Below are positions 8,150-15,835 of a stretch of 48,752 nucleotides of DNA, one piece after another (position 1 is the first letter of the stretch; each line of letters begins with the position of its first letter). The notes under the pieces are model-generated. The model made no database searches. It was not told the origin of the DNA and was given only the letters and a program-made list of their open reading frames with translations. Made by a program: the position numbers and the translations under genes. The DNA lies in contig CAKVIN010000018.1 of the NCBI GenBank assembly GCA_934754425.1, forward strand, positions 1 to 48,752, read 5' to 3'. Source of the stretch: an uncultured Candidatus Melainabacteria bacterium (GTDB taxonomy: Bacteria; Cyanobacteriota; Vampirovibrionia; Gastranaerophilales; Gastranaerophilaceae).

Positions 8150-8671
8150 ATGTTATCAAAAGAAGAACTTGTTGATCTTTTATTATCTGATATTCAACAA
8201 TTTAATGACGAAGTAAAAAATGGAAATTATGACTTAAGCGAAACAGATTTAAGTGGTACGAATTTAAATGGTGCAGAATTTATAAATGTTGATTTAACAT
8301 CTTCTTCTTTTGCAGATAGCCATTTAACAGAAGTTAAATTTGATGGATGTGATTTAACATCAGTTGATTTTACAAGAGCTGAAATTATTGAATGTGGCTT
8401 TAATGAATCTGTACTTAATGGAACTGATTTTAGTTATGCAAAAGTTGATTACTGTAATTTTTCTGATGCAGATATGGCAGGAACGATTTTTCAAGGCGCA
8501 GATTTAACTGATTCAGATTTATCTATGTCAGAAAATTTAAATGCTTGCAGATTTGATGAAGAAACTGTTTGGCCTGATAATGAATACTTACCTGAGGATT
8601 TTGATACTAAATATTCTTCTGATTTATCATCACTACAAGATGACGATGACTACCAACATTCAGACTATTAG
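8150..8671 (+). CDS. Pentapeptide-repeat protein
   Basis: The 173-residue product has A(D/N)Lxx-type pentapeptide repeats from about residue 25 to 130 (for example LSETDLSGTNLNGAEF and GADLTDSDLSM), which fold as a right-handed quadrilateral beta-helix. A short helical start and a very acidic tail flank the repeats. Such proteins are numerous in Cyanobacteria and mostly of unknown function; some mimic DNA and protect gyrase. The strongly acidic surface seen here (many Asp and Glu) would allow DNA mimicry, but that is speculation. A good AAGGAG precedes the ATG. It is the last gene of the signalling operon, closed by the hairpin at 8705-8733. Confidence 0.93.
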   Translation: MLSKEELVDLLLSDIQQFNDEVKNGNYDLSETDLSGTNLNGAEFINVDLTSSSFADSHLTEVKFDGCDLTSVDFTRAEIIECGFNESVLNGTDFSYAKVDYCNFSDADMAGTIFQGADLTDSDLSMSENLNACRFDEETVWPDNEYLPEDFDTKYSSDLSSLQDDDDYQHSDY

Positions 8672-8704
8672 TTTTAAAATTCTAAAATTAAACTAAATTA
8701 ATAA

Positions 8705-8733
8705 AAAAAGACACATCATAGATGTGTCTTTTT
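8705..8733. terminator. Bidirectional terminator between the signalling operon and tig
   Basis: Arms 8705-8717 and 8721-8733 pair perfectly over 13 bp with a 3-base loop. The outer bases are A on the left and T on the right, giving a U-run in both directions for the two converging units. Confidence 0.88.
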
Positions 8734-8755
8734 CTTAGATATCAATTTCTTTAAA

Positions 8756-10048
8756 CTATTTTAAGTTTACTTTATTATTTTCAGCCAAGAATTGAGTAAC
8801 TTTTTCATTCAATGCTTGTTGTGAAATAGCGTTGAAAACTCCTGGAGTTTGAGAAAGTTGTTTAATCATAGTTTGTGGATCAATTTGATACATATGGCTA
8901 ATTTCAGCAATTTTTGAACCAAATTCTTCTTGAGAAACAACAATATTTTCATCTTTTGCAATTTTATCAATTACTAAAGAGTTTTTAACTCTCATTGCAG
9001 CATCTTCTTTTAAGCTATTCATAATATTATCGTAACCTTGAGCTTCTACTGCTTGATCCCAATTAAAACCTTGCATTGCTAATTTTTCTTTATATTCAGC
9101 TACTAATTGATCAGCTTCTCTATCAATCATTGACTGTTGAATATCAACTTTTGCTTCGGAAGTTACTTTTTCAAAAATAGCTTTTTCTGAATTAGTTCTA
9201 TCAATATCAGCCTTTTGAGTATCTAAATATTTTTGAATATCAGCTTTTAATTCGTCAACAGTCTTAAATGGACCTACTTTTTGTGCAAATTCATCAGTTA
9301 GTTCAGGAAGAACTTTTGTTTTGATTTCATTAATTTTACATTTAAAAGTTGCAGGTTGACCGGCTAATTTCTTTTCGTGGTATTCTTCTGGGAAGTTTAC
9401 ACTAATTTCAAATTCTTCACCTAAAGTTCTATCTACCAATTGTTCTGCAAACCCTGGAATAAAACTTGAATGAGCCAAATCTAATGTATAATTTTTAGCA
9501 TCACCGTGTTCAATTTTTTCTCCATTTGAAAATCCTTCAAAATCAAATACTACAGTGTCATTAGCTTCAGTTTTTCTATCAGTTACAACAACAGTTGTTG
9601 CATGTTGATTTAACATTCCATCAATAGATTTTTGCATAGCATCTTCTGGAATTTTGTAAGCATCAACGTCAAGTGTTAAACCTTTGTATTCACCTAAAGT
9701 AACTTCAGGTCTTAATTCAATCTTAGCAGTGATTTTTAAATCTTCACCAATTTTATAATCATAAGATTCAACGTATGGTTGAGCAACTACATCAAAATCA
9801 TTTTCCTTGATTACTTCTGAAAAAATTCTAGGAAGAGCACCTTCAAGTGCTTCATGTTTAATTCTTTCTTCACCAATATTTTGTTCAACAATGTTTCTAG
9901 GAGCTTTACCTTTTCTAAATCCTGGAATATTAACATATTGTGCTAATCTCTTAGCAGCATTGTTATAATAGTTTACAGCATCCTTTGCAGGAACTTCAAT
10001 TTCAACCTTAACCATATTTTCCGGTTGTTTTTCAATAGTTGTTTTCAT
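8756..10048 (-). CDS. tig: Trigger factor, ribosome-associated chaperone and prolyl isomerase
   Basis: Trigger factor binds ribosomal protein L23 at the exit tunnel and shelters nascent chains. The N-terminal ribosome-binding domain shows the signature GFRKGKAPRNIV near residues 43-54. An FKBP-like prolyl isomerase domain lies around 155-240 (DTVVFDFEGF, FIPGFAEQLVDRTLGEEFEI, FPEEYHEKKLAGQPATF). The C-terminal chaperone arms are helical, as expected. At 430 residues it has the usual length. AGAGGA lies nine bases before the ATG. It follows the rpoB-rpoC1-rpoC2 genes on the same strand but has its own promoter and a terminator between, so it is probably an independent unit. Confidence 0.97.
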   Translation of the reverse strand: MKTTIEKQPENMVKVEIEVPAKDAVNYYNNAAKRLAQYVNIPGFRKGKAPRNIVEQNIGEERIKHEALEGALPRIFSEVIKENDFDVVAQPYVESYDYKIGEDLKITAKIELRPEVTLGEYKGLTLDVDAYKIPEDAMQKSIDGMLNQHATTVVVTDRKTEANDTVVFDFEGFSNGEKIEHGDAKNYTLDLAHSSFIPGFAEQLVDRTLGEEFEISVNFPEEYHEKKLAGQPATFKCKINEIKTKVLPELTDEFAQKVGPFKTVDELKADIQKYLDTQKADIDRTNSEKAIFEKVTSEAKVDIQQSMIDREADQLVAEYKEKLAMQGFNWDQAVEAQGYDNIMNSLKEDAAMRVKNSLVIDKIAKDENIVVSQEEFGSKIAEISHMYQIDPQTMIKQLSQTPGVFNAISQQALNEKVTQFLAENNKVNLK

Positions 10049-10104
10049 TTAATTATCCTCTTTTCAATACCCTTCACTATTCTAAACTACTACAAACAGA
10101 GGAT

Positions 10105-10133
10105 ATTGTAAACCTTTTAAATACATATGTTAA
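10105..10133 (-). promoter_or_regulatory. Candidate sigma-70 promoter for tig
   Basis: On the minus strand TTAACA (10133-10128), 17 bases, then TACAAT (10110-10105); each hexamer matches consensus at 5 of 6. The predicted start near 10098 gives a leader of about 50 bases. The -35 box begins 5 bases beyond the rpoC2 terminator stem. Confidence 0.65.
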
Positions 10134-10138
10134 CAACA

Positions 10139-10168
10139 AAGAGCGGTATAACAACTTATACCGCTCTT
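10139..10168 (-). terminator. Intrinsic terminator after rpoC2
   Basis: AAGAGCGGTATAA (10139-10151) and TTATACCGCTCTT (10156-10168) pair perfectly over 13 bp with a CAAC loop. On the minus strand the stem is followed by TTTGTTGTT, a moderately U-rich tail. Confidence 0.85.
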
Positions 10169-10192
10169 GTTTTAATAAAATATATTTTTAAA

Positions 10193-13100
10193 TTATTCGC
10201 CTTCTTTTGGTAATTCAGGCGCACCAAACATACCTTCAATTTCTTCTAAAATTGCAGCAGGTTTTCTTGCCTGATTACGTTGAGCTGCACGTTTTTGAGC
10301 TTCTTTATCACGTTCTTCACTTGCGTAAGATAAGTGATGGAAACCAGTACCTGCAGGAATCAAACGACCAATGATAACATTTTCTTTCAAACCTCTTAAC
10401 AAGTCTTTCTTACCATCAACCGCAGCTTCTGTAAGAATTCTTGTTGTTTCTTGGAATGAAGCAGCTGAAATGAATGATTCAGTATTCAATGAAGCTTTTG
10501 TGATACCAAGTAACATGTATTCACAAGTTGCTTCTTGACCATCATGTTCTTTTACAGCCTTGTTTTCATTTTCGAAAGTTTGAACTTCAACCAATTCTCC
10601 AGGTAATAAGTTAGTATCACCAGAATCTACTATTCTAACTTTCTTTGTCATTTGACGAACGATAATTTCAATGTGCTTATCAGCAATTTCTACACCTTGA
10701 GAACGATATACACGTTGAACTTCGTCTACTAAGTATTGTTGTGCTTCTTCCGGTCCACAAAGTCTGATAACATCGTGAGGATTTAAAGGACCACTTGTTA
10801 AAGGTTGACCTTTTTTAATCTTTTGACCATTTTGAACAACAATACTTGCGTCAATTGCAAATTTAATTTCAGATCTAGTACCACCTTCTGATTCTAAGAA
10901 TAATCTAGGTACATCATCTTCAATTTCAATTCTAGCAACACCATCAACTTCAGCTAAGATAGCACAGTCTTTAGGTTTTCTTGCTTCAAGCAATTCTTCA
11001 ACCCTTGGAAGACCTTGAACGATATCGCCTGTTTTTTCTCTTTCGAATACTAATGTAGCAAGCATATCACCACGTAGTACCAAAGAACCTTCTTCAACCT
11101 GTAACATTGTACCTGGGCTGATTAAGTAAGGACGACCATTTCTAATTGTAACTGATTTAGATGTTACATCAACAATCTTACCTGAAACAGTTGCTACTTC
11201 ACCTGATTCAGCAAGAACTGTATCAAGTTTAATGAAATCACCCTTCTTAACAGATGGAGCAGATTTAGTATCGATTACAGTTTCAAAATTAGAACAATTC
11301 AATAACAATCTTCTAGCTTCAGTTGCATCGCCTTTTATAGAAGCAACACCGTCATTCAATGCTAAAACTTCTGTTTTTGCAATAGGAGTTTTTGCGTCTA
11401 TAACTTGTCCATTTTCAACTAACAATTCAGTTTGTAATGAACTATTCATTTTTGAATTACCTTCTAATTCACGACGAACAATTAATGTTTCTAACACAAC
11501 AATTTTTAATTCGCCATTTTCATCAAGTTCAACCAAACCTTTTAAGTGTGATAAGTAACCTTGCATTTGAAGAACTAAACTTGTTCTTGTAAGAGTTGCA
11601 CCATCTAAGTTTCTAACTCTTGCACCATCTTTATATTGTAATTGAGTTACAGGAACAATATTGATTAATTCATCAGTCGTATTAAATTCAATTGATACTT
11701 CTTTAGGCTCAATATACATAGGTTGTACAGGTCTAACAAGAATTTGAATAGGCTTATCTTCTAATGATTCTTCATCAAGAGATGATGTATCAATATCTTC
11801 ATCCAAATCATCGATATCTAAATCATCAAATTCCATTTCCATTATAGTAACAATAGAAGTTTCACTTGCTTTAATACCTTTTGCGATTACAGTACCAGCT
11901 TCTACAACAGAACCTTCTTCAACCTTAAGTTCTGAAACATTAGCTAATGTATGAACTTCACCAGGTCTTATTGTTACTTCATGAATAACTTCATTGAATT
12001 CTTTAAATTCAACAATACCATCAATATGGCAATATACATCCTTAACAACTTCTGTTCCGGCAGTAACAAATGTACCATTATCCACCATTTTTAATGATGA
12101 ATCCTTATTAATTTGATGAACTTCTTCCGGAACGAATACTATATTACCAGGACTTGTAACGATTTGATTGTCATCAACTTCAATATCAATATATTTGATT
12201 TCACCAGAAGATGAAACAGAACAATCATCGTCTACTAATTCCGCAATAATCATACCGTTTTCAACTGTTGTATCTACAGGAGCTTTAACGATATATTTTT
12301 CACCGGATTTTTCAACAGTCCATAACTGTTCTTTCTTAGTTTGTTCAAATGTTGCATTTGCAGGAGATAATGAAGCAATTACAATTGTAATTTCTTTACC
12401 TTGAACAATTTTGTTAATTGTATTTTTACCAGATTTAACAGCTTCAACAACTAAATCTTCTGCATATCTAACTTCACCGCCATGTTCAGAAATCATTAAT
12501 GTTTCAGCTAATTTATCACCTGCTTTAACTTTTTGTTCATCAGATACAAGAACTTTTGAACCACCAGGTAAGTTGTAAACATCACCACCAATAATCCATA
12601 CGATACCATTTTTGTTAGCTGTTCTTGAAATGTTACCTTGTCTGTCTTTCTTTTCATCAGCAACAAAATCTTCAAATAATACCATACCTGACATATCAGA
12701 GTTAATATCTTTTGTAGCTTTTTCTGTCAAACGACCAGCATCATTTGCAGTTGGTCTGAATTCTGCTAATTTAAAGTTCTTTTCAACTTCCATACCATCT
12801 TCAAAGAAAACAGTTGCACCGGAAGGAATATGATAAGAAACAGATTTTTTAGCACCCTTAACTTCAATGTCAGCTTCATAAATAGAAACTCTTACAACAT
12901 CCCCGTGACGAGTTCTAAGTTCTCTGGTTTTTAACTTATTAGATACAACAGTACCAGCTTCTGATGCATGAATTTCTTTTGTAGCTTCTTTTACACCAAC
13001 CGCACCACCTGTGTGGAATGTTCTCATTGTTAGCTGTGTACCAGGTTCACCAATTGATTGAGCTGCGATAATACCGATTGCTTCACCAACATCAACCAAT

Positions 13101-14047
13101 TTTTGCGTAGTCAAAGCCCAACCGTAACATTTTTGGCAAACACCATATTCTAAGCTACAAGTCAAACCTGAACGAACCTTCAATTCTTGAAGATTCAAAT
13201 GAGAAATCTTTTTAATATCTTTTCTATCCAATGTAGTATTTTTTGCTACTAATAAAGTAGTACCGTCTTCATCAAAAATATCTTGAGCAACAGTTCTACC
13301 TAACAATCTATCAATAAGTGGAACAATTACATTATCACCATCACAAATAGATTTCATGTTAATGTATTTATCGCCACCACAATCTTCATCACGAATAATA
13401 ACATCTTGAGCAACGTCAACCAAACGTCTTGTTAAGTAACCTGAATCGGCTGTTTTTAACGCTGTATCTACAAGACCTTTTCTTGCACCGTATGATGAAA
13501 TGATGTATTCAGTAACAGACAAGCCTTCTTTAAAGTTTGAAGTAATCGGCAAGTCGACGATTTGACCTTGTGCGTCTGCCATCAAACCTCTCATACCAAC
13601 CAACTGTGATACCTGTGATAAGTTACCTCTCGCTCCGGAGAATGCCATCATATATACCGGATTTAATCTATCAAAATTTTCAACTACTTGTTCTGTCAAT
13701 TTTGCAGTTGTTTCAGACCAAGTGTCGATAACTTTTGTATATCTTTCAACTTCGGTAATTTCACCTTTTAAATATCTGTGTGTTGATTTTTCAATTTCTT
13801 TTTCTGCTTCATTTAACAATTCTTTTTTAGAATCCGGAACTGTAAGGTCAGCAATTGAAATAGTTACACCAGAACGTGTTGCATATTTATAACCCAAATT
13901 TTTAAGTGTATCTGCAAGTTCAGCTGTTTTAGCACCGCCAAATTCAAGATAAATTTGAGCTAGCAACTTATTCAAACCCTTTTTATCCATCTGTTTATTA
14001 ATGAAACCAAGAGTATGAGTTTTTGCATGTGTATAAGTATTTTCCAT
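10193..14047 (-). CDS. rpoC2: RNA polymerase beta-prime subunit, C-terminal part, RpoC2 (cyanobacterial-type split)
   Basis: The C-terminal part of beta-prime, encoded separately as in Cyanobacteria and plastids. The start LGFINKQMDKKGLNKLL followed by LGYKYATRSGV matches cyanobacterial RpoC2. Zinc ligands are C223, C297, C304 and C307. The bridge helix covers about 188-216 (GARKGLVDTALKTADSGYLT). The trigger loop starts at IGEPGTQLTMRTFHTGG (332-348), is interrupted by about 650 residues of SI3-type insertion built of small beta domains, and resumes at TGDIVQGLPRVEELLEARKP (1006-1025). A run rich in Asp, Glu, Leu and Ser near 739-764 sits inside the insertion. Total length is 1284 residues, near the cyanobacterial norm. 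GAGGAAA precedes the ATG. It is transcribed after rpoC1 across a 66-base gap that holds a hairpin. Confidence 0.98.
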   Translation of the reverse strand: MENTYTHAKTHTLGFINKQMDKKGLNKLLAQIYLEFGGAKTAELADTLKNLGYKYATRSGVTISIADLTVPDSKKELLNEAEKEIEKSTHRYLKGEITEVERYTKVIDTWSETTAKLTEQVVENFDRLNPVYMMAFSGARGNLSQVSQLVGMRGLMADAQGQIVDLPITSNFKEGLSVTEYIISSYGARKGLVDTALKTADSGYLTRRLVDVAQDVIIRDEDCGGDKYINMKSICDGDNVIVPLIDRLLGRTVAQDIFDEDGTTLLVAKNTTLDRKDIKKISHLNLQELKVRSGLTCSLEYGVCQKCYGWALTTQKLVDVGEAIGIIAAQSIGEPGTQLTMRTFHTGGAVGVKEATKEIHASEAGTVVSNKLKTRELRTRHGDVVRVSIYEADIEVKGAKKSVSYHIPSGATVFFEDGMEVEKNFKLAEFRPTANDAGRLTEKATKDINSDMSGMVLFEDFVADEKKDRQGNISRTANKNGIVWIIGGDVYNLPGGSKVLVSDEQKVKAGDKLAETLMISEHGGEVRYAEDLVVEAVKSGKNTINKIVQGKEITIVIASLSPANATFEQTKKEQLWTVEKSGEKYIVKAPVDTTVENGMIIAELVDDDCSVSSSGEIKYIDIEVDDNQIVTSPGNIVFVPEEVHQINKDSSLKMVDNGTFVTAGTEVVKDVYCHIDGIVEFKEFNEVIHEVTIRPGEVHTLANVSELKVEEGSVVEAGTVIAKGIKASETSIVTIMEMEFDDLDIDDLDEDIDTSSLDEESLEDKPIQILVRPVQPMYIEPKEVSIEFNTTDELINIVPVTQLQYKDGARVRNLDGATLTRTSLVLQMQGYLSHLKGLVELDENGELKIVVLETLIVRRELEGNSKMNSSLQTELLVENGQVIDAKTPIAKTEVLALNDGVASIKGDATEARRLLLNCSNFETVIDTKSAPSVKKGDFIKLDTVLAESGEVATVSGKIVDVTSKSVTIRNGRPYLISPGTMLQVEEGSLVLRGDMLATLVFEREKTGDIVQGLPRVEELLEARKPKDCAILAEVDGVARIEIEDDVPRLFLESEGGTRSEIKFAIDASIVVQNGQKIKKGQPLTSGPLNPHDVIRLCGPEEAQQYLVDEVQRVYRSQGVEIADKHIEIIVRQMTKKVRIVDSGDTNLLPGELVEVQTFENENKAVKEHDGQEATCEYMLLGITKASLNTESFISAASFQETTRILTEAAVDGKKDLLRGLKENVIIGRLIPAGTGFHHLSYASEERDKEAQKRAAQRNQARKPAAILEEIEGMFGAPELPKEGE

Positions 14048-14088
14048 CTTTATATTTTCCTCAATTTTTCCTTTTTCTTTTAGGCTTT

Positions 14089-14110
14089 ATACGGGCAATT
14101 AAGCCCGTAT
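14089..14110 (-). other. Perfect hairpin in the rpoC1-rpoC2 intercistronic gap
   Basis: ATACGGGC (14089-14096) and GCCCGTAT (14103-14110) pair over 8 bp with a 6-base loop, GC-rich for this genome. It begins 3 bases past the rpoC1 stop and 42 bases before the rpoC2 start. No U-run follows on the minus strand (the next bases are AAAGCC), so it looks more like an RNA processing or stability element than a full terminator. Confidence 0.6.
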
Positions 14111-14113
14111 TAA

Positions 14114-15823
14114 TTAAGCCAATGCCTTTCTAACAGTTTCGTTGAATATAATTCTACCTACTGTAGTTTCAATTCTCTTACCTGCTTCATCACGAACCAC
14201 AATTTTGTCGTGTAAAGTAATTACTTTAGCTTCTAATGCTGAAATTGCATCTTCGAAGCTATAGAAATAACCTTTAACGTCTTGTTCAGGATTCTTTAAG
14301 ATTGTTAAATAATAAAGACCAAGAACCATATCTTGTGAGTGAGTGATAATAGGCTTACCGTTAGCAGGTGCCAAAATATTATTTGTAGCTAACATAAGCA
14401 TTCTTGCTTCTGTTTGAGCTTCAATAGAAAGAGGTACGTGAACAGCCATTTGGTCACCGTCAAAGTCAGCGTTAAATGCTGTACATACTAATGGGTGAAG
14501 TTGAATAGCTCTACCTTCAACCAACTTAGGTTCAAATGCCTGAATACCTAATCTGTGAAGGGTCGGTGCACGGTTTAACATTACAGGATGTCCATCAATA
14601 ATTTCTTCTAAGATATCCCAAACTTTTGCATCTGATCTTTCTATCATTTTCTTAGCAGATTTAATGTTTTGAACAAATCCTCTTTCGATTAACTTATTAA
14701 CAACAAACGGTTTGAATAATTCAATAGCCATTTCTTTTGGCAAACCGCATTGGTTAAGTTTCAATGATGGACCAACTACGATAACTGAACGACCTGAGTA
14801 GTCAACACGTTTACCTAACAAGTTTTGACGGAAACGACCTTGTTTACCTTCAATAATATTAGATAAAGATTTCAATGCTCTGTTATTTGGACCAACAACT
14901 GTTCTACCACGTCTACCGTTATCAATAAGAGCATCTACTGCTTCCTGTAACATACGTTTTTCGTTTCTTACGATAATTTCAGGAGCTCCCATTTCTAACA
15001 ATCTTTGTAAACGATTGTTTCTGTTAATAACTCTTCTATATAAATCGTTCAAGTCAGAAGTAGCAAATCTACCACCATCCAACTGAACCATTGGTCTTAA
15101 ATCAGGAGGAGTTACAGGCAATACATCCATTACCATCCAAGTTGGGTCTGTTTCAGAAGAAATTAGAGAATCTAATAATCTTAATCTCTTAATCAATTTA
15201 CCTTTTCTTTGAACAGATGTTACATGACCAGCAAGCTCGTTTCTAATATCATCAGCTAATTGATGAATATCAATTTCACCTAATAATTTCTTAATAGCTT
15301 CTGCACCAATTCCAACTTCTAATTTAGATTCTTCATTTTCCATAATGAAATCTTCGTATTCTTCTTCTGAAAGAAGTTGAAGTTTTTTGAATGGGCTATC
15401 AGCAGGATCAATTACAACATAGTTATTGAAGTAAATAACTTGTTCCAAATCCTTTAAAGTCATATCAAGAAGTAATCCAAGATAAGATGGAATACCTTTT
15501 AAGAACCAAATGTGAGAAACAGGAGCAGCAAGTTTAATGTGTCCCATTCTGTGTCTTCTTACTTTTGAATCAGTAACTTCAACACCACATCTTTCACAAA
15601 TGATACCTTTATGACGAACTCTTTTATATTTACCGCAATAACATTCCCAGTCCTTTGTAGGTCCAAAAATTCTTTCGCAGAATAAACCATCTCTTTCAGG
15701 TTTAAGAGTTCTATAGTTAATTGTTTCCGGTTTGGTAACCTCGCCATAAGACCACTTCATAATTCTCTCTGGAGAAGCAATACTTATACGTATATAATCA
15801 AAATAATCAATACTTGTAGACAA
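14114..15823 (-). CDS. rpoC1: RNA polymerase beta-prime subunit, N-terminal part, RpoC1 (gamma)
   Basis: The N-terminal part of beta-prime. The first zinc module is CYCGKYKRVRHKGIICERCG (C61, C63, C76, C79). The active-site magnesium loop NADFDGDQMAVH is at 451-462 and the clamp/lid motif GKQGRFRQNLLGKRVDYSGR at 326-345. It ends at TTVGRIIFNETVRKALA, just where cyanobacterial RpoC1 stops, and RpoC2 takes up the next conserved segment. At 569 residues it is somewhat shorter than typical cyanobacterial RpoC1 (about 620-680). The start is a TTG at 15823 preceded by AAGGAGA with good spacing; no better ATG is available, since the conserved N-terminus begins here. It lies 12 bases after rpoB. Confidence 0.98.
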   Translation of the reverse strand: MSTSIDYFDYIRISIASPERIMKWSYGEVTKPETINYRTLKPERDGLFCERIFGPTKDWECYCGKYKRVRHKGIICERCGVEVTDSKVRRHRMGHIKLAAPVSHIWFLKGIPSYLGLLLDMTLKDLEQVIYFNNYVVIDPADSPFKKLQLLSEEEYEDFIMENEESKLEVGIGAEAIKKLLGEIDIHQLADDIRNELAGHVTSVQRKGKLIKRLRLLDSLISSETDPTWMVMDVLPVTPPDLRPMVQLDGGRFATSDLNDLYRRVINRNNRLQRLLEMGAPEIIVRNEKRMLQEAVDALIDNGRRGRTVVGPNNRALKSLSNIIEGKQGRFRQNLLGKRVDYSGRSVIVVGPSLKLNQCGLPKEMAIELFKPFVVNKLIERGFVQNIKSAKKMIERSDAKVWDILEEIIDGHPVMLNRAPTLHRLGIQAFEPKLVEGRAIQLHPLVCTAFNADFDGDQMAVHVPLSIEAQTEARMLMLATNNILAPANGKPIITHSQDMVLGLYYLTILKNPEQDVKGYFYSFEDAISALEAKVITLHDKIVVRDEAGKRIETTVGRIIFNETVRKALA

Positions 15824-15835
15824 TTTTTTATCTCC

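Noticed and set aside
11232..12833. Plus-strand open frames of 73-108 codons inside rpoC2
   Set aside because: They lie wholly within an unmistakable conserved gene on the other strand, lack ribosome sites and have Ser/Phe-rich shadow composition.
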